Source of the DNA: Dimorphilus gyrociliatus
Lineage: Eukaryota > Annelida > Polychaeta > Dinophilidae
DNA length: 64,000 bases
Assembly (NCBI GenBank): GCA_904063045.1
Contig: CAJFCJ010000005.1
Location: forward strand, 1,581,167 to 1,645,166
Direction: 5' to 3'
The notes under the pieces were generated by a model. It saw only the letters and a program-made list of their open reading frames with translations, had not been told where the DNA came from and ran no database searches. The translations under genes and the position numbers were made by a program. Below, piece by piece: positions 32,917-45,273 of the stretch. How positions within the stretch are numbered: position 1 is the first letter of the stretch; each line of letters begins with the position of its first letter.

Positions 32917-35824
32917 ATGAGCAAAAATGATAAATCATCTAGAAAGAGGCAAAAATTTAGAAAGTATGATACGTTTCTGTATTAGGATGCTGTGTGATTA
33001 GTGATTTGTGAAACAGACCAAGCAAGAAAACAACGACAGTTAACTCTACATTGGTAACAAGAACAGAAGAGGAAACCAAAAAGAAGATGATGTCATCAAT
33101 ATCCGATATATTTTCCGAGCCCGTAACCGTTTTAGGATACGATCCCTTGGGTCTGGTTAATAGATTTTAATTGCTTTCAGCTTGTTTCGAGTGGGAGGAA
33201 AACGCCTGAATTAAAAGAAACGCGTTTTTCAAATAGAAAGGCAAATATTTGGCAATTAACCGCGGAACACGAAGACAATTGCGAGGTAAAGATGAACTTT
33301 TCCATGGTGAATTATTTCACCGATTCCCCCTTTCATTTACAGGCCCAAACCAGCAAATCGTCTTTTTTATTGGCCAGTCAAACAGCTTTGATGTTAGCCG
33401 AATTACGTTCTTCAGACAACTCCCAATTTACGCAGTTTACAATGAAATCCTTACAGGATTCTCAGAACAATGACCAAACTGTTAGTAGCACGCAGGAGAA
33501 TTGTATGAGGCAATTGGACCAGGGGGGAGATAACGAAGACTCTCGCTTCCCTCTCTCATGCGATAAGGGGTCGTGTTTATTTCTTGATGGGCAATATGAC
33601 TTTGATTGTAGCGTTGATTCAGATAGCTTTCCGGTTAAGAAACCGGGTTTAAAAAAACAAGATCTCAAAGATAAATTGCTTCAAAAACAAACAAAGCAAT
33701 TAGAACATTCAGTCATCGACCAAACATCCGCTATTCCTCTTTTAGATATATCAAACGAAAAAAGTAACGACAATGAGAACAATTCTATTTTGAATGACTC
33801 ATTGATGGTCATTGAGGTGGACGGGAATTCGTCCAAAACGGAATCAGAGAAAAAAAATAGGCGCATAGTGATACCTGAAACTCCTTGCGGATTCGAAAGC
33901 AAAATTTCTCACAATAGCTCATGTAACAAGGGGAAATCGACTATAAAATATTTTCAAGCAATTCTTAACGAAATGCGATCATACATTACATCTCAAAATA
34001 GTGAAATCATAACAATAACTTATAAAGGTGGTACTATGGAAAAAAGTGCACCGATGCAATATTTTTCTCATCAATATCCTTTTTTGTTTACAGTAAGGCT
34101 TAAATTATAATTTACTATCTTCCCATAGGCCGTTCTTGTATATCTGCATTTCAGGCAATTAACGAAAACACATTAAATTTATCAAAGTATAGCAGAGAAT
34201 CCGTAGAATTCTTTTGGAAAGTTATTATGGGCGAATGTGATAGTCTTTACTCGGCATTTAGCTTTGGAAGTGAATTCATTGAAATTTTTAAAAGGTCACT
34301 TGCATAATAAAAAGTGTTTATTGATAGAAATTAATGATTTGAATCTGACAGATACAGTCTGGAAAGATTGATAATAGAAAAGGATGGTGAGACTTTAACA
34401 GATCCTTCCGACGATGATAATAGGTCGAAGGCGTTATTTGACGATTGTAGTTGGTCTAATAATACATGGGAGGCTTTAGCGGAAGCGTCTGATGATAGAC
34501 GTGTGAACGAAAGTGTCGGAATTAATTCCCTCCAATCTGAGGTCCGTTATATAATTAGTCTATTAGTTTATAGTAAATAAAGACCGTTTCAATATTTCCT
34601 TTTAACAACACAGATTGAAAAGGGAGAGGAAATTTACTTAAATAGCCCGGAGAATTATGAGGAAGATAGAGAATTTTTGACACATTCCATAGAATTTGAT
34701 ATGAAAAATACCACCCCTAAGTCTTCCAATAGCAATCACTTAAACACGCCTGTTAGCTGGAAGAATAGTAACAAAACAAATTCGCCGGTTTGATTGTCTA
34801 AAAATTAACTTATTGTTCAGTAACTATTCTCTTTTGTTGGTGTCAGATTGTCCCGTCACCTTTTACACCAATGCCTAATTACGACGAAATGAATACTCCG
34901 ACTTTAAAAGTAAGATAGTACTTCATCGCCAAACTGTTGCGCAACATTACCCAATTATTTTCAATAGGGTGAATGCAAGAGATTTGGAGTTAAAGGACTT
35001 CCAAAACGGAAAATGAAAACTATTCTGAAGACTATTTATCACGGCACACATCAATGTAATACCTTGTTTCAAGTGTTCTTAAAAAAGATACTCCTTTGAT
35101 CATGTTTTAAATACAGACGAGAATGATAGTACAGCAGGAGAAGAACTACCTAGTATTAATGACGTAACTTCCCCCAAGTAATGAACTCTCTAATGATCTA
35201 ATTGTATTTGATTATTTATTAACAATTTTGTTTAGTGTCAAGAAATTTAAGAAATCAAAAGCGTCTAAAGATAGTCAAAAGAAAGAAGGAACGAGAAATC
35301 TTAATGAGGTCTTTTGACCGTTTAATTAAGTAAATGTTTGTGTTTGATTTAACGAATGTTCTTTACAAAATTTTCAGAAGAACAAAGAAATAATTAAAGA
35401 AATTCGTAAAAATACTGAATTATATACTTCAATATTGCATTACGAGGTTTGTTTGTATGGAGTATTTATTATGTACACTCTCTTTGTTATACGCGAAATA
35501 GCCGCATTCCATAAGGGATTTCTGTGAGAAACTCGACACATCTACCTCGCAATCTCATCTAAAGGAGTTACTTGAGCAACAGGTTTGATTAACAATTTCA
35601 ATATATAAGCCGTTTTGCATTTCAGCAATTGTGTTGTTAAGAATAGCTTTAATCATCTATTCTTTATATTATTGAATATTACGTAATATTTAATTGTGAA
35701 AGATTACGTTTATATTTATTTTACTAACTGTTGATTATAAAAATACGGTTTAATAATACAATTGATTTGATTTTCGTTTCAGTGCGTGCATTACGAGGAA
35801 GCCCAAAGTGTCAAGAAGAACTAA
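32917..35824 (+). CDS. SLX4: SLX4 structure-specific endonuclease scaffold
   Basis: Fourteen exons: 32917-32963, 33017-33122, 33181-33285, 33343-34092, 34155-34294, 34352-34541, 34614-34787, 34847-34909, 34968-35055, 35117-35177, 35236-35308, 35378-35446, 35502-35582 and 35783-35824, giving 662 residues. The diagnostic C-terminal domain is at about residues 505-555: PSPFTPMPNYDEMNTPTLK followed by RFGVKGLPKRKMKTILK. In this family that region binds the SLX1 nuclease. A BTB-like region spans about 295-385 (ITYKGGTMEKSAPMQYF, then RESVEFFWKVIMG). SLX4 coordinates SLX1, XPF and MUS81 nucleases at Holliday junctions and crosslinks. I see no UBZ4 zinc finger in the N-terminal part and the protein is short for the family. 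The ATG at 33292 lies inside an intron (33286-33342). Confidence 0.88.
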
Positions 35825-36057
35825 GAAGCAGCGGTCAAAGGTTATCATAGCACTATTATGTATCATTACGCTGTATGCCGGCAGCTTTTTTAAAAAACAA
35901 AACAATATAAAATAGTTCTTTAATGACTGAAATTCTTGTAAAAGATAACGAATTTTCTTATCGAGTTTATATTTTTAATTTGCGATGAATTTTCGTTGTA
36001 TAAAACTACTGCATATTTTGAACTGAGATATTTAAAACAACTTAAAATTGTTACAAA

Positions 36058-36507
36058 TCAGTTAAATTTTTGGACGTGATCTCTGACGGACGATCCAACT
36101 TCGGAAGCACGCTTGTCAAATCCCTCGCTAGCCTTTGCTCCTTTATCAAAGAATACCATACCGGCCACACCCAGACCGGCTCCAAATAGGCAGAAAAGAT
36201 AAGCAAAGTAATATAGGATAGAGTGTAGAAGAAAAGCCGACCAGATCAGCAGTTGATATGCTAGGATTACTAAAACAATAAGAGCGAAAGATATTATTGA
36301 ACAAGATATAATCCAATAACGATGTGAAGCGTAGCTCTTATTAGGATGTAGATATCCATAAATCTTTGTAATAAGGGTGAAAATAATCAGGATGAAGTTG
36401 GCTAATCCTTCCTTGATCGGGTTGTCATACCTTTTACCGCATCTTTCGCTCAGCATGTTATTTATAGCTGGCGAAGGTGTTTTTGGTACATTCTTAGAAT
36501 GCGGCAT
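36058..36507 (-). CDS. Small multi-pass membrane protein, unknown family
   Basis: ATG 36507 (MPHSKNVPKTPSPAINN) to TAA at 36058, 149 residues. Hydrophobic segments: about 38-50 (LANFILIIFTLITKI), about 66-88 (WIISCSIISFALIVLVILAY) and about 92-122 (LLIWSAFLLHSILYY, then AYLFCLFGAGLGVAGMVFF, probably one long or two shorter helices). The tail is charged (DKGAKASEGFDKRASEVGSS). A minus-strand donor near 36591 (ACAGGTAAGCC) and an acceptor near 36517 indicate a 5' untranslated exon. It ends 234 bp from SLX4, tail to tail. I could not assign a family. Confidence 0.7.
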   Translation of the reverse strand: MPHSKNVPKTPSPAINNMLSERCGKRYDNPIKEGLANFILIIFTLITKIYGYLHPNKSYASHRYWIISCSIISFALIVLVILAYQLLIWSAFLLHSILYYFAYLFCLFGAGLGVAGMVFFDKGAKASEGFDKRASEVGSSVRDHVQKFN

Positions 36508-36918
36508 TTTCAACTAATAGATAAAGAAATTCGTTTGATTATATTGAATATGATATGGGATTTTATTTTTATAGTATGTATGGACGGCTTACCTGTTCAG
36601 ATAAACTAAAGTACACAAAATCAGTTTGAGCAAAGGACACTTTTTTCCTGTCATAAGATATAAAAACAGGAAGTATGTTACCGGAAATATGTTTAGTAGC
36701 GCCACCGTGGTTTCGATATTGTTTTTTTAAGTTAAAACTGTAATTAACAACTTATTAGGATAGAATTAATATTTTATAAATTTTATTTTTTAAAACAGCT
36801 CGTTTTTATCATGTTTACGGTCATGTTAAGTAAATATAGCGCGAGGCTGAACATTGAAATGAACTCTGACGGATGTTGGCATTGAACAAATAATCCCAAT
36901 ACTAATCCTTATCAATGG

Positions 36919-38324
<1,406 letters not shown>

Positions 38325-38559
38325 ATTTTTCTTTGGTAAATGACCGAAAGATAACAATTGGCAAGAATTGAAAATTTAGAGAACTTTGATTACGTCTGCT
38401 ACGGCACATGCGCAAAAATTGCGCCATTGCGAAAGGTTTCCGTTTCCTCTTTACCACGCTTCATAAGATTTTGCGAAACTTTGAAAAAAGTTTTATAAAC
38501 TGGACTTTGATTATTATCTTATTTAATAACTTTCGTTTAAGATTGTCTACAATTTTAAA

Positions 38560-41500
38560 ATGGGTCAAAATATTTCATACTTTAAAGGAAATTCAGAGAA
38601 GGAATTCATTGAAAGCAGTATTGATCCAGCTCCATCTGATTCCAATGAAATTACAGGGAGTGGAATAGTTACAACTTATAGCGGTTCTTTCGGTCAAATT
38701 GATAATGAAATATTTTTTGTTCATGATGTATTAGAGAATAATTTTATACCAAAAGAAGGAGAAAAAGTACTTTATAAGGCTTCCAGAAAATCACAATTTG
38801 ACAATTGGGTTGGAACTTCAGTTCGACCAGTTGATCATTTCGACGATGAATTTGACGAAAGTGAAAATGGAGAAGAAGATAAAAGTATTACAATGGTTTT
38901 TAATGTTGAAAGGGTTTACGACAATACTTGTTTCTTTAACAAGTCATTAAGCTTTCCACTTGACCTGTGCAAAAATTTCAAACTTGCAAGGGGAGATATC
39001 CTCAAAGCGGTAGTTAATTTTAGAAAAAACGAAGTCTACTCGGTTGAACCACTTAGGCAATATTCTTTTGCCACAGCTATCAAGCATGTGTCACATGGAA
39101 AGAAATTTGCCTTTACAAGGGAAGATGTATACTTTGACTTTAAAACTTGGGAGTTATGCGGCAATAAGGAAATGCCTCGGGTTGGTGATTTTGCATACTG
39201 TACAGCAATAGAAACTTCAAAGGGAAACTGTATGTGGAGAGCAACTAATATTATAAAGATAAATGTTGATGAGATGACAAATGCCGAAATAGCAAACTTG
39301 CAAGTTCATTTATACTGATAGCTTTTTATGATCTAATATTGTCTTTCGAAATTGTAGTTTGTCTGTTGATGAAATTCTAAAGCGGGAAGAGTTGGTTAAG
39401 TATTGCCATAATGATATTGAAATAGCAAAATTTTTTCACATAGACACTATCCTTCTTAATGGTACAGCGACAATTCATATCAAATTTAAGTATGTAATAG
39501 CTAAGCTACGAAACAGCAATTAATAGTAAAATTTTCTTGTAGAAATATTGGGCATAAAAATCACATCCTAAAAAGCTACGAATTGAACAATGTATCATCC
39601 AAAGAAATTAATATAAACAGAGCAGATTTGTCTCAATATGATAGGACAAAAGAAAATTATGTTATTATAAAGAGTCAACAAGAATTTAGGTTCAGTGTTA
39701 CAATAACAGGAAGGTTAATAATTATTTCACCTGATATATTTTACGAATTAATTACATTTTTTTATTTTTTGGGCTACAACTAGACATCTTGGAAAAATCA
39801 TTGAAGTTTTGGTTTTTGATTTCGAGGGATTCTTAATTGCTAGAGAAATTAGGGTAAGAAATAATTATTTTGAAAGATTGTATACAGGTAATTTTCAATT
39901 CTTTAAATACCAATTAAGGTTTCAGTTATAGATGCTACCAGCGCTATTATTGAAAACAATGATGATTATTTTCATGATAGGAAAGTGTATAGGGATACTC
40001 AATTTCGGAGAAAACAAATTGAAAAAGAGCTATTTGTTCTACCAGGCGAAAGACCCTTAAGGTTGTTAGTCAAATGTTATATTATTCTATCAGTACTTAA
40101 CTCTTCTTAATTTGGAACTTTAGGATTCGATCCAATGTGCATGCCATAAGAAGGCTACCCCATTTTGACGTGCCTAGTTTCCTTAGGGGTTTAATTGTTA
40201 ATAAGAAAGATCTCTTAAGTGATCCAAGACTAGCCATACTTTTAGAGGTATAAGAGATTAAATAATAATCAATAAGATCAGTCTTTACAGTTTTAAATAT
40301 CTTTATTTAGGAACTGACCTTTGAAAATCACTGTGAAAAGTTTCAATTAAGCTTATATCTCGAAGAATTGAGCATGGAATTAAACATTGAACAGTATATG
40401 ATGCATAGAGTAGTATTGTAAATAATCTTTATCTACTAAATTTAAATTGTATGTTATTTCCTATTAGGTTTGTCTGACAAAACGTGGAGAATATTTGAGT
40501 CTTGTTGTCAAAGGCCTTGCAGAGGGCCGACCATCGGTTCTAATTGGAGATAAAGTGATATTAGCACATCCGGATGGTAGAAATGATGTAGATCCATCGT
40601 ATGAGGGTTTTATCCATGATGTTTTGAAAGATGAAATATTTTTAAAATTTCACGAAAGCTTTCACACGAAATATGATGGGGAAGACTTCGACGTTCATTT
40701 CTTCTTTAATAGATCTCCTATGAGAAGATGTCAAGCTGCTATAAGGAGTGCAAGGAATTTGAACAAAAATAGTAAAGAGCTTTTTTATTTATAATTTGCA
40801 AACTTTAAAAACTTTCTATTTGTAGTTATTTTTCCTAAAACGCTTGATATAAAAAAGTCCCAACTATTGACAATCCAACATAGAAACAAAAAAATTACTA
40901 AACAAACAAACGACCAGATAGAGTTCATTAACAAAAATTTAAATGAAAGACAAAAGTTGGCTGTACGTCGCATATTAGAAGGTTACGCTCGTCCTATTCC
41001 GTATATTATATACGGTCCACCAGGAACTGGTAAAACCACGACAATCGTTGAATGCATATTACAGTTATACTTATGTTTGCCTTTTTCGAGAATTCTCGTG
41101 TGCGCGCCGTCAAACAGTGCAGTAGATTTAATAGTAAGTAGTAAATATAATTAGACACTTTTTACTATAAACAGATTTATTTTCTCTAAATAGACTTCTA
41201 AGCTACATGCAACTGATAAATTACAATCAGGCGATATGGTTAGGCTAAATGCCTTTCAGAGATCTGCTTATGTATAACCGGTTTATTATTGCTTTCGATA
41301 AGCTTTCATTTATTTATGCAATTTGTCAGGGAATACCAAAAGAAATACTTCCATACTGTAAGGTTACTGAAGAATTGGAAAAATTTGTGAACTTTCGAAT
41401 AATTCTGTCTACGTGCATCTGTAGTGGTTCTTTTACAAGTGTCAGTTTGCCAATCGAACACTTTCTTTTTACTAAACATAACTTTTTGCAGAGAATTGTA

Positions 41501-42721
41501 AGAGATGGTCATTTTACCCATTGCATTATTGATGAGGCTGGACAAGCAACAGAGCCAGAGACTCTAATACCGATTTCTCTACCCGGTGTAAAAAATGGAC
41601 AAATTATTCTAGCTGGAGATCCGTTTCAATTAGGCCCTATTCTGCAAAATAGGTTTTTACCTATGAGATTGTTGGAAATCTCTCTGCTGGAACGTTTGTT
41701 GACGACACCCCTCTATTTAAGAGATGAAAAAAAATACGTGGGTCATGGAGCCTACAATCCTCATTTGGTATATTCTATAAATAACTGTTAAAAGTAGATT
41801 AATGATAAATTTCTTTCAGATTACTAAATTGGTTGATAATTATAGGGCTCATGAGATGCTATTGACAATACCAAATAGGCTATTCTATCATAATGAATTA
41901 AAGACTATGGTTGGGGACAAATTTAAAAAAGCTCTGTCAAAATTTGATGTATTGCCCAATAATAATTTCCCTATATTATTTCATGGTATACGGGTATGCA
42001 AAATTATAACTAGTAGACATAATTTTTATTAGAGATATGACATAGATAAACGTTTCAGGGAGACGATTTAAGAGAAGGGAATAGCCCATCGTGGTTCAAT
42101 GTTGTTGAAGCCGTTCAGGTTGCAAGATATTTGCGACTTCTAATACAGGATTACAACGTTCAAAGTTCTGATATTGGTGTCATTTCACCTTATCGAAAAC
42201 AAGTTTGTCTTCATTAAAAATTAACAAAACAATAACTTTTTTTGTTGTCAATAGAGTGAAAAAATTCGTCTACTGATTAGTCGTTTGGGTCTTGATGAAG
42301 TTAAAGTTGCTAGTGTTGAGGAATTTCAGGGTCAAGAACGGATGATAATAATACTTACAACTGTTCGATCAAATGAACATCTTATCAAATGGGATATTCG
42401 CTATAACCTAGGATTTCTTTCCAATCCGAAGAGATTCAATGTTGCTATAACAAGGGCCCAAGCCCTTCTGATTATAGTTGGAAATCCCTATGTTCTAACT
42501 CATGTAAGAGCCTAAATTTAATTTTCGTTATTTTTGTCTAACAATTATCTAAACAGGATGATAATTGGTTAAGTGTATTGAAATTTTGTGCTGAGAACCG
42601 TTCCTATATTGGATGCAGCCTACCAAACGGTATCAAATCTGTTCTGGATAATAGTCATATAGATGATGATAGAGAGGGCCTAAAGAGAACATTAAATGTA
42701 TTGAATACGAAACCCCAATGA
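38560..42721 (+). CDS. MOV10L1: MOV10L1/Armitage-type piRNA pathway RNA helicase
   Basis: Sixteen exons: 38560-39299, 39358-39489, 39543-39713, 39784-39853, 39919-40061, 40124-40247, 40311-40412, 40468-40771, 40826-41133, 41194-41271, 41330-41440, 41492-41767, 41820-41993, 42059-42202, 42255-42503 and 42557-42721, giving 1,096 residues. The N-terminus has cold-shock-like repeats ([19 protein letters not shown], then [17 protein letters not shown]). The C-terminal SF1 helicase has Walker [10 protein letters not shown] (about residue 659), motif [14 protein letters not shown], motif [13 protein letters not shown], motif [11 protein letters not shown] and motif [11 protein letters not shown]. 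In animals this helicase loads precursor transcripts into primary piRNA biogenesis in germ cells. The first intron uses a GC donor. A start upstream of 38560 is not needed. Confidence 0.92.
39300..39357 (+). other. MOV10L1: GC-AG intron in MOV10L1
   Basis: Exon 1 ends ...AACTT and the intron begins GCAAGT, the consensus for rare GC donors, and ends TTGTAG. Only this choice joins frame ...IAN|F|LSVDEIL in phase 2; the nearby GT sites give stops. Confidence 0.7.
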
Positions 42722-43134
42722 AATAGTGAAAATTAACAGAATCGAAAAAATACTCTAAATAACTAAATAATCCTAGTTTAAACAGTATACTTTTCTATTA
42801 AAAATAGCAAATTGTCTAAATCTTCAGGATTTAAACTATGAAGAAAAACCAGACACAGGACTTTCTTATATCTATATTTATAGGAATGGAATACATAGGT
42901 GAAAAAAATTGGGGCGATAACATAATTAGAAAAAGAACAGAATAAACGTATTACTACGTTAACTAAAAACGATCGGCCGTCACCGACCGCACTACACGGT
43001 TTCCAGTTCCAGCGTCAAAAACAATAACACGCTATTTCTGGTCCTTTCTAATAGATGAAATTTTCCATGAAGCTGCTCACACTTCAAAGATCAAACATCA
43101 TCTTCGAATGATTTATGATGAATCATGAAAAAAT
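42722..43134 (-). other. Selenophosphate synthetase 3' region, shared with MOV10L1 3' flank
   Basis: No coding exon. On the minus strand a 7-bp stem with a 6-nt loop (CGGTCGG, TGACGG, CCGATCG) lies at about 42970-42989. A weaker hairpin with flanking ATGA/TGAT lies at 43090-43127. I could not fit a convincing SECIS element here. Confidence 0.4.
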
Positions 43135-44496
43135 TTACCATAGTTCATTATCCTTTTCTTTTGCCGGAACTTCAATTACGCGTGGTTTATCTATTATTCT
43201 TGCCGTTCTGTTGCCTTTTTCTACAATACCAACAATCCAAGCTTGGTAACCTTCTGTTTTTTCAATGTCTTTACAAAAGGCGGCAGCTGTTTCGTAGATT
43301 AATGTGAGATGTTTTCTCGTTATTTAGTATTGAAGACTCACCTTGTTCTCTTGGTAAAGCGATCATCAGGCCACCTGATGTTTCTGCTGATGTACCTTGT
43401 AAGAGACCAAACATGTTTCCGCATGCTTTGGCAACAGCTGCCATTTTAGCTATAACAGGTAAGTTATGGATTACGAAACCAACTTCATTCTTTTGGACTC
43501 TGGCCATATTTTTTGCATGCCCTAATAAACCAAAGCCCGTAATGTCGGTTGCCCCATGTGCATTATATTTGTGCATAAGTCTTGCGGCTGTCCTATTTAA
43601 TCTGGCCATGGAGAACATGGCTCTTTGGTAGGCTTTATGTACATCATCTTCACTGACAACTAGTTTTATCCTATTCCAACGTTCTGGATGGTCTAACCAT
43701 TGGTGTGCATTAACAGCAACTTGTGTCCCTAAAGGTTTTGTTAGAACCAGAACGTCCCCAACCATGGCATTATCTGGCATTATAAATTCGTTGGGTTGGC
43801 AAATGCTTGTTGCGACTCCCCCTATAGTCATCCAAGGATTCAAAACAGTTTGGCCTCCAGTCACAGAAGTCCCAGCGTCTTCTGCCTGATCTTTGAAACC
43901 GCGGATGATTAATGGAATAACGATATCTCTCTCTTTTTCTGTCATTTTTTGACTGATCGCTAGCAGCATTAACATATTATCACATTCTGTAACGCCCATA
44001 GCGTATAGATCACTTAACACGTTTGAACAGGTGATTTTACCCTAAATAAGCAAAATTAATAATGTCAGTAATTAAGTTTAATACATTTGAATTAAATAAA
44101 AGAATCCTATTAAACCATCATGTAAGGATCATCCACTAGGGGATAAAAGAAATCGGTTGTTTGGACGAGAGATAAACCACCATGTCGAATCGGCGTTATA
44201 GAAGCATCCATTCCAATTCCTAAAGAACGAATTCATGATGATAGTGTTCTAACGTTGAAACCGAATATCTTACCTAATCGGGGAATGGCCGAAACATATT
44301 GAAAATGAGCTTGTTCCGTTGCCTCGTTGCCGTCTTGTGTTTGGAGTCCCTCAAGAAGTTTGAGCAGAACTTCCTGGGGGACTTTACACCCTCATCCTTT
44401 AAGATCGGCAAAACGAGTTAACCGAAACGAATTGTCGAGATCATGCAAAACTGGGTCGAAAAGGCGACGAATCGCAGGTGCTTGTTGGTTTGCCAT
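43135..44496 (-). CDS. SEPHS: Selenophosphate synthetase with in-frame UGA (Sec or recoded codon)
   Basis: Exons (transcript order): 44496-44274, 44219-44116, 44041-43342 and 43286-43135, 392 residues counting the UGA, the usual family length. It makes selenophosphate from selenide and ATP, the selenium donor for Sec-tRNA. The first exon reads [12 protein letters not shown], then TGA at 44392-44394, then [15 protein letters not shown]. This is exactly the Sec/Cys position of the family. Later blocks are [82 protein letters not shown] and [15 protein letters not shown]. The N-terminus is SPS1-like and lacks a Gly-rich extension. Translation therefore needs UGA recoding: either selenocysteine (SPS2) or the SECIS-less read-through described for some invertebrate SPS1-UGA genes. 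Confidence 0.92.
44345..44383 (-). promoter_or_regulatory. Stem-loop 8 nt downstream of the UGA (recoding element)
   Basis: On the minus strand AGTCCC and CAGGAAGTT pair with AACTTCTTG and GGGACT around the 7-nt loop CTGCTCA. This is 15 base pairs with one C/A mismatch and one G-U pair. It starts 8 nt after the UGA codon, the place where selenocysteine redefinition or read-through hairpins are known in SPS genes. Pairing is seen in the sequence; function is inferred from that family knowledge. Confidence 0.75.
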
Positions 44497-45273
44497 AAAA
44501 AGTTATTTACTGTAAAATAAAATTCGTAAGTGGATAGCGTTCGAAAAAAGTCCGCGCCGCCCTTGGCGGACACCCTGCGCTGTAAACCGAGTGGAATCTC
44601 TAAAAAACGACGTGCAAGACTGGGCAAGAAGCATAGTAAATGGACTGGGCGCCATGGATTCCTGATCATATATCTCGGTCTCTACATCACTTTGAGCTAA
44701 AATTTTTATATGTATGCACTTGTATAGTCATTATACATTCATTTCCTTAAAAGAAAAGTTTAATATTGTTTTAGAAAGGAAAAATTCATAGTTACCTACT
44801 GAAAAAATGGCGACGCTTCTCTGACCGAAAGAGGATAACACGGGAACCAGGCTAGCGTTCAGTGAATTGCCCGGATACTCTTATACTTTTACCAACAAAC
44901 TAGGCCTACATTCTCTCTCATTAGGAATGCTGGGAGCATTTCTTAAACATTTTTACCCGGTACCAGTCGAAAAACTTTATTTTCTAAAATAAATTGCTTT
45001 ATTTCAGAGCAGTACAACTTGTAAAAAATCTGAATTTTATTTTATAGTTCAATGAATAATAATGCTTACGCAAATTTATGGATTTAATTCTCTTTAATAT
45101 TTTAAAAGTCCAAATGAGACACTTCGACTAAAAGGAATCACAAAATATGTAGGCCTAACTAGTCTCTGTAACTTTTATCGTAATATTTTAATAGTTAATG
45201 AATAAATATTTCATAAAATCGTATGAATTTATTATACGATATCTTAACAATATGCTTTCAATTAATTAATAGT
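44497..45273. other. Intergenic: SEPHS upstream region and NSUN5 3' flank
   Basis: An acceptor (TTTTACAG on the minus strand, near 44509) lies just before the SEPHS ATG, suggesting a 5' untranslated exon in the GC-richer part 44530-44680. The rest is AT-rich with no coding exon seen. Confidence 0.45.

Noticed and set aside
33292-33342. ATG at 33292 as SLX4 start
   Set aside because: It lies inside a canonical intron (GTAAAG...TTTACAG, 33286-33342); upstream exons 32917-33285 join in frame.
43090-43127. Possible SECIS (ATGA ... TGAT hairpin)
   Set aside because: Helix too short and lower stem does not pair; not convincing as a SECIS.
44327-44515. ORF on the + strand opposite SEPHS exon 1
   Set aside because: Antisense shadow of the conserved SEPHS coding sequence.
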